Origin: CALEAR01 sp035301485
Lineage (GTDB): Bacteria > Pseudomonadota > Gammaproteobacteria > Pseudomonadales > Alcanivoracaceae
Assembly (NCBI GenBank): GCA_035301485.1
Contig: DATGUF010000018.1
Location: 1 to 25,585 of the forward strand
DNA length: 25,585 nt
Direction of reading: 5' to 3'
The notes under the pieces were generated by a model. That model saw only the letters and a program-made list of their open reading frames with translations. It searched no databases and was not told where the DNA came from. Positions within the stretch are counted from its first letter, which is position 1; the number at the start of each line of letters is the position of its first letter. A program made the position numbers and the translations under genes. Of the stretch, positions 1 through 7,433 are shown in pieces.

Positions 1-85
1 CCAGACGGCCGAGAGTTTTATCTGCGGCGTCAACCACGTACCAGTCGCGCTGTACGCTATCCGGTTTTGCGCTGAAGGTTTTCAT
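1..85 (-). CDS. rplM: 50S ribosomal protein L13, N-terminal part
   Basis: The minus strand starts with ATG at 85 and reads MKTFSAKPDSVQRDWYVVDA followed by ADKTLGRL, then runs off the window after 28 residues. This matches the conserved start of gammaproteobacterial L13, including the RDWYVVDA and KTLGRL blocks. L13 is an early-assembling protein of the large ribosomal subunit, normally co-transcribed with rpsI (S9), which would lie outside the window. A weak GGGAACGA stretch precedes the ATG. A good sigma70-type promoter lies about 90 bases upstream and a second candidate further up. The family call rests on the start of the protein only, but this start is very characteristic. Confidence 0.93.
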   Translation of the reverse strand, partial: MKTFSAKPDSVQRDWYVVDAADKTLGRL

Positions 86-174
86 GCAATTCGTTCCCAA
101 AATCAGGTGTTTACGGGCTTTCCGCCCTTCGACACGGCCTCAATATACGGCGACGCCGAGTACAGAAAGCGCGA

Positions 175-203
175 ATTCTACCGAAGTTCTGCTCGTAACA
201 CAA
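175..203 (-). promoter_or_regulatory. Proximal promoter of rplM
   Basis: On the minus strand the -35 element TTGTGT (198-203) and the -10 element TAGAAT (175-180) are separated by exactly 17 bases. Transcription would start near 168 and give a leader of about 80 bases before the rplM ATG at 85. The match is seen in the sequence; activity is inferred. Confidence 0.65.
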
Positions 204-267
204 GCTACAAAAAGACACACCAAGCCATTCTTCGGCTCAGTGCAGCTACGGCAACTACATTCAGCGC

Positions 268-326
268 TAATCTTACACCGACACTCGGGCTTAAGGCCCT
301 ACACGGTGAGTTGCCAACTAAGATTA
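268..326. repeat. Nested inverted repeat upstream of rplM
   Basis: An outer 8-bp stem TAATCTTA (268-275) / TAAGATTA (319-326) encloses CACCG (276-280) / CGGTG (304-308) and then GGGC (287-290) / GCCC (296-299) with loop TTAAG. The right side carries an extra stretch between inner and outer arms that is itself a dyad, AGTTG-C-CAACT (309-319). No T-tract follows on either strand, so it is not an ordinary terminator. It lies between the two candidate rplM promoters and could fold in an rplM leader RNA or act as a DNA site. Confidence 0.55.
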
Positions 327-350
327 ACGCACCTCGTTCTTAGGCGCAGA

Positions 351-379
351 AATATACCACATCTATGAACAAATGACAG
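351..379 (-). promoter_or_regulatory. Possible distal promoter of rplM
   Basis: On the minus strand CTGTCA (374-379, 4 of 6 to consensus) and TATATT (351-356, 5 of 6) are 17 bases apart. A transcript starting near 344 would include the whole inverted repeat at 268-326 in its leader, unlike one from the proximal promoter. Weaker than the proximal promoter. Confidence 0.4.
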
Positions 380-400
380 CCCCACATGGTTTTCTTTTTC

Positions 401-428
401 TTGCGCTCATAAATCAACGTTTTATTGT
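401..428 (+). promoter_or_regulatory. Possible promoter of tas
   Basis: TTGCGC (401-406) and TATTGT (423-428) are 16 bases apart, about 60 bases before the tas start. The match is modest and the flanks are AT-rich. The rest of 380-490 shows only the tas ribosome binding site, AAGGA just before 485. Confidence 0.3.
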
Positions 429-490
429 ATCTCTTTTACGGGGCGCCTACAGTATTAGACCACCACTCTGTTTAGCTTCAAGGAATTTCT

Positions 491-1540
491 ATGCAGTACC
501 GTCAGCTAGGCCATTCTTCACTTAACATTAGCGCCATCGGCCTTGGCACCATGACATGGGGCAATCAAAACACAGCCGCCGAAGGTTTTGAGCAAATGGA
601 TTATGCGCTCGACCAAGGTGTTAATTTTTTTGATACCGCTGAAATGTACGCGGTTCCAAGCGATGCCACCACTTGGAGCACCACTGAAACCATTATCGGC
701 CAATGGCTACAGCAATCTGGCCAACGCGATAAAATCATTTTAGCCACCAAAGTGGCTGGCCCAAACCGGCAAATGAAACATATTCGTGGTGGCCCCGAGC
801 TAAACCGCACGCAAATCATCACCGCCCTTGAAGGCAGTCTAAAACGATTACAAACAGATGTTATCGATTTGTATCAAATTCACTGGCCTGCCCGTGCAAG
901 CAATTTTTTCGGCAAGCTTAATTACCACATAGATACCACTGAAAACCTACAAGAAGCCGAAGAGACTATTCGCGAAACTTTAGAAACACTTAAGCTTCTA
1001 CTGCAGCAAGGAAAAATCCGCTATTACGGTTTATCTAACGAAACCCCGTGGGGTATGATGACTTATTTACGCATCGCCAAAGAGCTTAATATGCCTGGCC
1101 CCGTCTCCATTCAAAACCCCTACTCGCTTCTTAACCGCAGCTTTGAGGTAGGGCTAGCCGAAATTTGCCATCGTGAAAACATCGGCATGCTCGCTTACTC
1201 ACCCCTTGCGTTTGGCATGCTCACCGGCAAGTACCACCAAGAAAAACCGCCCGCAGACGCGCGTTTAACGCTCTTTACAGGCTACACCCGTTACACCGGC
1301 GAACGCGCACGCGCGGCCACTGCCGAATATTGCCAGCTTGCCAAGGAATTAGGTTTAACCCCCACCGAGCTTGCCCTGCAATTTGTGACGCAACAGCCTT
1401 TTGTAACCAGTAATTTAATTGGCGCCACTAACATGGCACAGCTAAAAGAAAACATTGGTAGCTTAGCTTGCGATTATAACGACGCTATAGCACAAGCCAT
1501 TGAAGAGATTTTCCAACGTTACCCAAACCCGGCGCCTTAA
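491..1540 (+). CDS. tas: Aldo/keto reductase, Tas family
   Basis: This 349-residue cytosolic protein closely resembles E. coli Tas (346 residues) along its length: the LGLGTMTWG start, the block QNPYSLLNRSFEVGLAE, and the PAP C-terminus. Aldo/keto reductases reduce aldehydes and ketones with NADPH in a TIM barrel. The catalytic tetrad is visible as D48 and Y53 (FFDTAEMY), K87 (ATKV) and H131 (YQIHWP). The natural substrate of Tas is not well defined. The start is fixed by AAGGA six bases upstream of the ATG and by the family's own N-terminus. The next gene begins three bases after the stop, suggesting a two-gene unit. Confidence 0.93.
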   Translation: MQYRQLGHSSLNISAIGLGTMTWGNQNTAAEGFEQMDYALDQGVNFFDTAEMYAVPSDATTWSTTETIIGQWLQQSGQRDKIILATKVAGPNRQMKHIRGGPELNRTQIITALEGSLKRLQTDVIDLYQIHWPARASNFFGKLNYHIDTTENLQEAEETIRETLETLKLLLQQGKIRYYGLSNETPWGMMTYLRIAKELNMPGPVSIQNPYSLLNRSFEVGLAEICHRENIGMLAYSPLAFGMLTGKYHQEKPPADARLTLFTGYTRYTGERARAATAEYCQLAKELGLTPTELALQFVTQQPFVTSNLIGATNMAQLKENIGSLACDYNDAIAQAIEEIFQRYPNPAP

Positions 1541-1543
1541 GCC

Positions 1544-2272
1544 ATGCACAATATTACTGTTAGGCTTAAAGTGCTTTCCTTCTGGCTTTTTCTGCTGCTA
1601 TTAGCGCCGCTGCTACTATGGCAAGGCAAGCAAGCGCGTCGCCATACCGTGCGCTTGCCTGATGCCGCGGGCCCACAACATGGTACCTGCGGCGAAGGCT
1701 CTGCCCTGCATGTGCAAATTCTAGGCGAATCCCCTGTGGCAGGCGTAGGCGTTACCACGCAGGCACATGGCTTGGGCCCCGCTCTTTGCTCAGCACTGGC
1801 TGAATCGCAACAACGACAAGTTCACTGGCATTGCCACGGGCACACTGGCGCCACACTTCAAGGTTTATTAGAAGCACAGGCTTTTCCTCTTGCCCCTACT
1901 TCCTTGGCACTGATTATGCTTGGGGTAAACGATGCCACCAAGCTTACCTCGTTAAAGCAATGGCGCCAGCAACTTGAACTACTGCACAGTAAATTTACGC
2001 CATCCACGCCTTTGTTTTTCGCCCCTGTGCCGCCCATGCAACACTTTCATGCCCTCCCCAAACCTCTTAGTACTTGGCTAGGGCTACGGGCTTCACTCCT
2101 TAACGATGTGCTCTCTGATTTCTGCCAACAGCACCACAACTGCCATTTTCTTTCTTATACAAACAAGCCCGTACCCAAACATTTGCTAGCTGAAGATGGC
2201 TACCACCCCTCTGCCATTGGCTACCAACAAATGGGCACTGAGCTTGCAGCAACCATAGCGCGCATCTTGTAG
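1544..2272 (+). CDS. Membrane-anchored SGNH (GDSL-type) hydrolase
   Basis: This 242-residue protein has an N-terminal hydrophobic segment (about residues 10-26) followed by RR, so it is probably anchored in the inner membrane facing the periplasm, or a signal peptide is cleaved. The SGNH blocks appear in order: LGESPVAGVGV with the likely nucleophile S63, the block II glycine in GHTGAT (G102), GVND at 127-130 with the oxyanion Asn, and DGYHP with D218 and H221. Block I reads GES where GDS is usual. These enzymes cleave ester or thioester bonds; the substrate cannot be told. It starts three bases after tas with no clear ribosome binding site of its own, suggesting translational coupling. No T-tracted terminator for the plus strand follows. 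Confidence 0.8.
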   Translation: MHNITVRLKVLSFWLFLLLLAPLLLWQGKQARRHTVRLPDAAGPQHGTCGEGSALHVQILGESPVAGVGVTTQAHGLGPALCSALAESQQRQVHWHCHGHTGATLQGLLEAQAFPLAPTSLALIMLGVNDATKLTSLKQWRQQLELLHSKFTPSTPLFFAPVPPMQHFHALPKPLSTWLGLRASLLNDVLSDFCQQHHNCHFLSYTNKPVPKHLLAEDGYHPSAIGYQQMGTELAATIARIL

Positions 2273-2275
2273 GCA

Positions 2276-2310
2276 TAAAAAAACCGGCACCCACAATGTG
2301 GATGCCGGTT
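2276..2310 (-). terminator. Terminator of fadD
   Basis: The stem AACCGGCA (2281-2288) / TGCCGGTT (2302-2309) continues past one mismatch with CCAC / GTGG around loop AAT. The run of seven A just left of the stem is a T-tract on the minus strand, about 20 bases past the fadD stop. On the plus strand no T-tract follows, so it acts mainly for fadD. Confidence 0.88.
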
Positions 2311-2330
2311 CTAGATAAACGAAGAGGCGC

Positions 2331-4016
2331 TTAACCTTGCTTCGCAATCTCCTCGTCACGCAAGGATCTGCGTAGAATTTTACCTACGTTAGTAGCAGGC
2401 AATTCATCGCGGAATTCAACCTCACGAGGCACTTTATAAGCTGTTAGGCTTTCACGCATATGCTTGATCACCTGCTCTGAAGTTAAAGTAGCACCTTCAA
2501 CCAAGGCCACAAACATCTTAATGCGCTCACCGGTACGCTCATCTGGCACACCAATTGCAGCACACTGCGCCACTTCTGGCAGCACTGCTAGCACATCTTC
2601 TAGCTCGTTGGGGTACACGTTAAAGCCAGACACTACAATCATGTCTTTCTTACGGTCCACAATACGCATATAGCCGTTTTCCTGAATAACTGCTATATCA
2701 CCAGTGCGCAACCAACCGTCAGCATCAATGGTGTCTGCAGTATCTTCTGGACGCTGCCAATAGCCCTTCATCACTTGAGGACCTTTCACGCACAACTCGC
2801 CGGGTTCACCTAGCGGTAAATCGTTGCCGTCTTCATCGATCACTTTACACAGTGTTGAAGGCACTGGGATACCGATGGTACCCAACTGAATATTTTCAAT
2901 AGGGTTAACCGATACAATCGGGCTTGTTTCGGTCATACCATAACCTTCACAAATACCGCTGCCTGTTACAGCTTCCCAGCGCTCAGCTACAGACCTCTGT
3001 AGCGCCATACCACCAGACAAGGTGATTTTAAGGCCAGAGAAATCGAGCTTGCGGAAATCTTCGTTGTTGCACAGCGCCACAAACAGCGTGTTTAAACCAA
3101 CAAAACCAGAGAACTTCCACGGTTGGATATCTTTGATCAAGGAAGGCAGATCACGCGGGTTGGTAATTAGAACGTTGTGGTTCCCTGTAATCATCATAGC
3201 CATACAGTGGAAGGTAAACGCATAAATATGGTACAGCGGTAAAGGCGCAATAATGGTTTCGGCACCAATATCTAGGTTGGAGCCCATCACTACCTTAGCC
3301 TGCAGCATGTTCGCAACAATATTTCGGTGGGTTAGCATAGCTCCTTTTGCTACCCCGGTAGTTCCACCTGTGTATTGCAGCACTGCAATATCTTCGCTGT
3401 TTGGATAAACATCTTTCACCGCACCTGCGCTTTGCCCTTGCTTCATCACTTTAGTGAACTTCAAAGCGTTTGGAATATGGTAAGCAGGTACCATTTTCTT
3501 CACATGCTTAACCACCGCGTTCACGAGGAAGCGCTTAAAGCCCGAAAGCATGTCGCCTACTTCAGTGATGATCACTGTCTCGATTTGCGTTTTTGGCAAT
3601 ACTTGCTCAGCCAAGCTGGCCATGTTTGCCAAGCACACTAGCGCTTTAGCGCCAGAGTCGTTGAACTGGTGTTCCATTTCACGCGCTGTGTAGAGTGGGT
3701 TGGTATTCACTACCACTAGGCCTGCGCGCATCGCTCCAAAGACCACCACAGGGAACTGTAAAACGTTTGGCATTTGCACGGCGATGCGATCGCCTGGCTG
3801 CAAAGAAGTGTGGTTTTGCAAATACGCCGCAAAATGGCCCGACAGTTCATACAGCTCACCATAGGTAATGGTTTTGCCTAGGTTGGTAAAAGCTGGGTTG
3901 TTTGCAAACCGCTCACAAGATTCTTTTAATACCGCTTGTACGTTTGGGTAGGAATCGGCATCAATTTCCGTTGCCATACCTTCTGGATATTTATCCTTCC
4001 AAAAATTCTCACTCAT
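2331..4016 (-). CDS. fadD: Long-chain fatty acid--CoA ligase
   Basis: The protein has 561 residues, the same length as E. coli FadD, and aligns with it throughout. It activates long-chain fatty acids to acyl-CoA with ATP at the inner face of the inner membrane, the entry step of beta-oxidation. The ATP-binding P-loop is YTGGTTGVAKG (215-225), the AMP-binding block is GYGMTETSP (358-366), WLRTGD follows at 435-440, the fatty acyl-CoA synthetase signature runs DRKKDMIVVSGFNVYP (454-469), and the catalytic lysine is K546 in NVGKILRR. An AGGAG-rich stretch precedes the ATG. It is a single transcription unit with its own promoter and terminator. A paralogue with another chain-length preference is possible. 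Confidence 0.95.
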   Translation of the reverse strand: MSENFWKDKYPEGMATEIDADSYPNVQAVLKESCERFANNPAFTNLGKTITYGELYELSGHFAAYLQNHTSLQPGDRIAVQMPNVLQFPVVVFGAMRAGLVVVNTNPLYTAREMEHQFNDSGAKALVCLANMASLAEQVLPKTQIETVIITEVGDMLSGFKRFLVNAVVKHVKKMVPAYHIPNALKFTKVMKQGQSAGAVKDVYPNSEDIAVLQYTGGTTGVAKGAMLTHRNIVANMLQAKVVMGSNLDIGAETIIAPLPLYHIYAFTFHCMAMMITGNHNVLITNPRDLPSLIKDIQPWKFSGFVGLNTLFVALCNNEDFRKLDFSGLKITLSGGMALQRSVAERWEAVTGSGICEGYGMTETSPIVSVNPIENIQLGTIGIPVPSTLCKVIDEDGNDLPLGEPGELCVKGPQVMKGYWQRPEDTADTIDADGWLRTGDIAVIQENGYMRIVDRKKDMIVVSGFNVYPNELEDVLAVLPEVAQCAAIGVPDERTGERIKMFVALVEGATLTSEQVIKHMRESLTAYKVPREVEFRDELPATNVGKILRRSLRDEEIAKQG

Positions 4017-4144
4017 AGGAGCCTTCTCCTTACTTTTTATCTTTCAGCTCTTGGTTTTCTCGCCTTTTTACAAAGCGCCCTTTTATTATTGCGCTGGCAC
4101 TTTTTTATTTTGTCCCAGACTCCAATACTCACGATGTCCTTAAG

Positions 4145-4172
4145 AGTGTACGCTGAGTAACGTACATTTCAA
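4145..4172 (-). promoter_or_regulatory. fadD promoter with dyad in the spacer
   Basis: On the minus strand TTGAAA (4167-4172) and TACACT (4145-4150) are 16 bases apart. The spacer is filled by the dyad GTACGTTACTCAGCGTAC (4148-4165), with perfect 5-bp arms GTACG / CGTAC. An operator in this position would let a repressor block RNA polymerase directly. The leader would be about 120 bases. The sequence does not look like the E. coli FadR operator, and I see no CAAAC/GTTTG dyad of PsrA type. Confidence 0.45.
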
Positions 4173-4301
4173 TAAGTTACAACTTTATCTAGTGTCTCAT
4201 CAGTCATTTTTGCACTATTAGCAGGCATTCTAACCTAAATTCTCGCAAAACATCGGCCGCACTGACATTAAGGCAAACTAACCCTTTTAACAAAAAAGGA
4301 C

Positions 4302-4330
4302 TTGACAAGGCATTTCAACTCATAGAGAAT
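4302..4330 (+). promoter_or_regulatory. Promoter of tRNA-Met
   Basis: A perfect -35 TTGACA (4302-4307) and GAGAAT (4325-4330) are 17 bases apart, just before the tRNA. The following bases TCGCGCTC form a GC-rich discriminator, a known mark of stringently controlled stable-RNA promoters. Transcription would start near 4337, 13 bases before the mature 5' end. Confidence 0.7.
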
Positions 4331-4349
4331 TCGCGCTCATTGATCGCAT

Positions 4350-4426
<77 letters not shown>

Positions 4427-4435
4427 TCTCTTAAG

Positions 4436-4460
4436 GCTCTTATTATTAAGGGCTTTTTTT
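4436..4460 (+). terminator. Terminator of tRNA-Met
   Basis: The stem GCTCTTA (4436-4442) / TAAGGGC (4447-4453) has one G-T pair and loop TTAT, followed at once by seven T (4454-4460). It starts ten bases after the tRNA CCA. Confidence 0.88.
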
Positions 4461-4879
4461 GTGCCTGCACTTTGCCCTTGCTAGCAGCCTCACACCCTCC
4501 GTTCTCTACACGTTTGCAGCACAACCCCTTTATTTCGGCCCAACAGCCTTACTTTTCACCTATTGTTGGGGGTTTTTGCATTTCTCATTTTCAGAACGGC
4601 CATCATTCCTCTATACTTCCGCCTGTGGGCAACCCAAGTAGCTTTAGCTACTACATTTTGCCTACTATATTGCTTAACCTTTTCATCGTAATGTTGAGCA
4701 ACAGTACAAGTGCAGCTTTTCGTACAGCAACAAGATAACGAAAACACAGTACGCCGCATAAAAAGAAACTTATTTATTAGCTAACACTTTCTTTTCAGTG
4801 GGTGCTCACTCATTCATCGTTAACTTTGCTGTGTAGCAAGCACATATTTCTTATTTTTGATAAAGGCTATTATTTTTCT
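4461..4879. other. Non-coding gap before the cold-shock-domain gene
   Basis: These about 420 bases hold no convincing gene: short open frames here lack ribosome binding sites and family features. The stretch grows AT-rich toward the right. A possible weak -10 TATATT lies near 4668, with only a poor -35 before it. It may hold the promoter and a long leader of the following gene, but I can point to no definite site or RNA structure. Confidence 0.4.
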
Positions 4880-5521
4880 ATGCAAACCACTTACTCTCTA
4901 CCAAAAGCTCTTGTAGCTATTTATGGTTTATTCGCGTTTTTATTCGCTGTCGCTGGCGTTATGCTTTTATTTTCACCAGCGAGCATTCTTTCCGACGCCA
5001 ATGCAGTGTCACCACTTACACCGCAAGTGGCTTTTGGCTTTCTTTTAGCCGCAGCGGTTAACGTTTTCTGCATGGCGCCCTCTGTCATGCGCACGCGCTT
5101 ACACGCGGCAGCATTCACCTTCCTGCTATTCACCGTACTCAGCAGTTCGCTAAATGTTCATTTCGGTTTAGCTATATTAGCACTCGCTATCTACGCTTTA
5201 CCTCTGTTGCCATGGGCAAAGTTTGCTGAACGCGCTGCTGCTAAACAGCACAAAAAACCTAAGAAGCCTGCTGCTAAAAAAGAAAAGAAAAAAGAAGTTC
5301 GCCCTGAAAACCAAGAACAAGGCGAAGTAAAATGGTTCAACCCTAACAAAGGCTTTGGCTTTATTCTTGCCGAGGATGGCCGCGAGGTATTCGTACATTT
5401 CCGCGCTGTCAGCAATGGCGGCCGCCGTAGCCTGCAACAGGGTGTTAAAGTGAGTTTCTCTGTTCGCAACACTGAGCGTGGCGAACAAGCAGAACAAGTA
5501 TTTATTCACCGCAGTAAATAA
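4880..5521 (+). CDS. Membrane protein with C-terminal cold-shock domain
   Basis: The 213-residue protein has two parts. Residues about 8-112 are hydrophobic and suggest four membrane segments (near 10-32, 48-66, 74-90, 94-112). A very basic, lysine- and alanine-rich linker (about 117-145) leads to a cold-shock domain (147-213) with KWFN, RNP1 KGFGFI (157-162) and RNP2 VFVHF (170-174), which bind single-stranded RNA or DNA. The domain would sit on the cytoplasmic face. The order differs from the CSD-DUF1294 proteins, where the cold-shock domain comes first. I chose ATG 4880 because AAAGG lies 13-17 bases upstream and the membrane part starts there; a GTG at 4802 would add 26 residues without a ribosome site. 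The role is unknown, perhaps tethering RNA to the membrane. Confidence 0.8.
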   Translation: MQTTYSLPKALVAIYGLFAFLFAVAGVMLLFSPASILSDANAVSPLTPQVAFGFLLAAAVNVFCMAPSVMRTRLHAAAFTFLLFTVLSSSLNVHFGLAILALAIYALPLLPWAKFAERAAAKQHKKPKKPAAKKEKKKEVRPENQEQGEVKWFNPNKGFGFILAEDGREVFVHFRAVSNGGRRSLQQGVKVSFSVRNTERGEQAEQVFIHRSK

Positions 5522-5523
5522 GG

Positions 5524-5550
5524 CAGAGCAAGGGCCACGCCTTTGCTCTG
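5524..5550 (+). other. Intercistronic hairpin without T-tract
   Basis: CAGAGCAA-GG (5524-5533) pairs with CC-T-TTGCTCTG (5540-5550) with a single bulged T, loop GCCACG. It begins two bases after the stop of the cold-shock-domain gene and ends 11 bases before the next ATG. With no T run it is more likely to shape mRNA stability or translation than to terminate. Confidence 0.6.
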
Positions 5551-5561
5551 AGCGCAGCGCT

Positions 5562-6251
5562 ATGCAAACAATGCAACGTTACATTTTCACCCTAACGCTT
5601 ACCTTGTGCGTGCTAGCAGCTGCGCTCTTTAATACAGCCATGGCCAACGACAAAGACGGCTTCACGTGGGAGATCATCTCCGACCACGATCAAATCTTAG
5701 TGCACCAAGCAGCTGTGGCGGGTTCGAAAATTAATGTTTACCGGGCCACCACCATCATGGAGCTTGATGACTTACAGGCCCTCATTGCCCTTTTGCAAGA
5801 TTACAGCCATTACCCCCGCTGGCTGCACTTTATTACTAACTCTACAAAAGTGGCTCAAATTTCAGCCCTCGAGCAACTTATTCACGTTCGCACTCTCGTG
5901 CCTTGGCCTGCCAAAAACCGAGAAGCCATCTTGCACACCTCTTTTGAACACACCCTGGGTAACGAGCACACCAATGAACGCTTAGAATATCGTTTTCACA
6001 TTGCCGAAGAACCTTTCTCAGCGGCACAGGGCTACCGTCAGTTCACCCGTTTTGATGGTTTTATCAGAGCGGTGGTGAAAGAAGAGAATAAAGTGGTGCT
6101 CAGCTACCAACTACATGCTGACTTTGGTGGCCGCATCAAACCTTGGCTCAACAACCGCATGCTACGCAACGCGCCGTACTTCACCCTCGACAAAATGCGC
6201 TTACTGCTGCACTCGCCGATGTATCGACAGCTAACCCCACAAGAAAACTAA
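5562..6251 (+). CDS. Exported START-domain lipid-binding-like protein
   Basis: The 229-residue protein starts with a signal peptide: R6, a hydrophobic run at 7-23, and AMA at 26-28 before N29. The rest reads as a START/SRPBCC fold: an opening strand WEIISDHDQILVHQ, the block LQDYSHYPRWLHFITNS, PWPAKNREAI, a central RFDGFIRAV, and a C-terminal helix after GGRIKPWLNNRM. START domains bind lipids or other hydrophobic molecules in a cavity; the ligand cannot be named. The likely place is the periplasm. Upstream GTG 5478 would bury the signal peptide, so I prefer ATG 5562 (5571 is also possible). No clear ribosome binding site is seen and a hairpin lies just upstream. Confidence 0.75.
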   Translation: MQTMQRYIFTLTLTLCVLAAALFNTAMANDKDGFTWEIISDHDQILVHQAAVAGSKINVYRATTIMELDDLQALIALLQDYSHYPRWLHFITNSTKVAQISALEQLIHVRTLVPWPAKNREAILHTSFEHTLGNEHTNERLEYRFHIAEEPFSAAQGYRQFTRFDGFIRAVVKEENKVVLSYQLHADFGGRIKPWLNNRMLRNAPYFTLDKMRLLLHSPMYRQLTPQEN

Positions 6252-6301
6252 CGCCGCCCTCCCCTTGGTCGTAGCGCATTGGCGCCACACAAAACATGAC
6301 A

Positions 6302-6329
6302 TTGCGCAGTGACGACAATCACTTATAGT
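6302..6329 (+). promoter_or_regulatory. Possible promoter of the SDR gene
   Basis: TTGCGC (6302-6307) and TATAGT (6324-6329) are 16 bases apart, about 50 bases before the chosen ATG at 6381. This site overlaps the start of a longer reading frame (GTG 6309), which argues that the upstream part is not coding. Confidence 0.45.
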
Positions 6330-6380
6330 GAAAGCCATTCTAATAACGAACTATTCCCTCATAACTTCAGGCTTAAACTC

Positions 6381-7220
6381 ATGAACAATTTTAACAACCG
6401 TGTAGCCGTGGTAACAGGTGCCGCTTCTGGCATTGGCCGCGCCCTAGCCCTTCAATTAGCCCAAGCAGGATGCGAAGTAGCCATTTCAGATATTGATGAA
6501 GCGGGCCTACAAGAAACCGCTGAAATGCTGCAACAAGCGGGTATTATACCGCACGTACAACGGCTCGATGTGGCAGATCGCGAAGCCGTGCACGCCTATG
6601 CAGACACCGTGTTTGATCACTACGGCCGTGTACACCTGGTATTTAATAATGCGGGGGTTGCTTTAGGTGCCACTGTGGAGCACATGAAGTACGAAGACCT
6701 AGATTGGGTTATGGATATTAATTTTGGCGGAGTTGTATCAGGCACCAAGGCTTTCTTGCCTTATTTAAAGCAGGCAGACCAAGGGCACATTATTAATATT
6801 TCTAGCCTCTTTGGCCTCGTTAGCATGCCAACGCAGTCTGCTTATAATGCGGCCAAGTTTGCTGTTCGCGGTTTCACCGAAGCATTGCGCCAAGAGTTAG
6901 AGCTTAGCAACAGCACTGTTTCTTGCACTTGCGTGCACCCTGGGGGAATCAAAACCAACATTGCTCGCAACGCTCGCATGGACGACGTATCCGCTATTAC
7001 AGGCTCCACCCCTGAACAAGCCACCGCGGATTTTGAAAAACTATTTCGTGTCACTGCAGAGCAAGCCGCTAAAACCATCCTGAATGGTGTTAAACATAAT
7101 AAGCGCCGCGTGCTCATTGGTAACGATGCCAAAGCGATTGATGCACTACAGCGCGCCCTCCCTGCTTTTTATCAACGAATTGTTGTGGCTGGCCAAAAAG
7201 GCTTACGCAAATATTCATAA
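6381..7220 (+). CDS. Short-chain dehydrogenase/reductase
   Basis: The 279-residue protein is a classical SDR. The cofactor motif TGAASGIG is at 12-19, NNAG at 89-92, the structural Asn in MDINFGG at 114, and the catalytic residues are S142, Y155 and K159 (YNAAK). D37 and D39 after the second strand (ISDID) favour NAD over NADP. The C-terminal part (GNDAKAIDALQRALPAFYQ) resembles SDRs often found beside lipid genes in marine gammaproteobacteria, but the substrate is not visible. ATG 6381 gives the usual SDR start; GTG 6309 would add 24 residues unlike the family. A strong terminator follows. Confidence 0.88.
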   Translation: MNNFNNRVAVVTGAASGIGRALALQLAQAGCEVAISDIDEAGLQETAEMLQQAGIIPHVQRLDVADREAVHAYADTVFDHYGRVHLVFNNAGVALGATVEHMKYEDLDWVMDINFGGVVSGTKAFLPYLKQADQGHIINISSLFGLVSMPTQSAYNAAKFAVRGFTEALRQELELSNSTVSCTCVHPGGIKTNIARNARMDDVSAITGSTPEQATADFEKLFRVTAEQAAKTILNGVKHNKRRVLIGNDAKAIDALQRALPAFYQRIVVAGQKGLRKYS

Positions 7221-7232
7221 TCAGATATTTAT

Positions 7233-7262
7233 GCGGGTGTTTGCCTAAGCGCCCGCTTTTTT
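7233..7262 (+). terminator. Terminator of the SDR gene
   Basis: GCGGGTG (7233-7239) pairs with CGCCCGC (7250-7256) with one T-G pair, loop of ten bases, then six T (7257-7262). It lies just past the stop at 7220. Confidence 0.85.
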
Positions 7263-7433
7263 ATCTATTTATGCAAATATATCTGTTAAAATTTGAGCTT
7301 ATCCCATGCTTCCACTAGCATGTGGGCTTTATTCAACGCCATTTGAAGGTATTTTCGTTCGGCTTACTTAAGGCAATGGTTGCGCTTTTTTCGCGCAGTT
7401 TCATTTTGCCTCACACTATTACAGAAGAGTCTC

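Noticed and set aside
84..368. Two overlapping plus-strand open frames upstream of tas
   Set aside because: They lie over the rplM start, promoters and inverted repeat, have no ribosome site, and show no protein-like features.
4148..4165. FadR or PsrA operator in the fadD promoter
   Set aside because: The dyad does not match the known FadR or PsrA consensus, so only an unnamed operator is proposed.
4459..4759. Short open frames after the tRNA-Met terminator
   Set aside because: Low-complexity reading frames on both strands without ribosome sites or conserved motifs; treated as non-coding.
5191..5509. Minus-strand frames opposite the cold-shock-domain gene
   Set aside because: Shadows caused by the Lys/Ala-rich linker, which reads as Phe/Leu-rich on the other strand.
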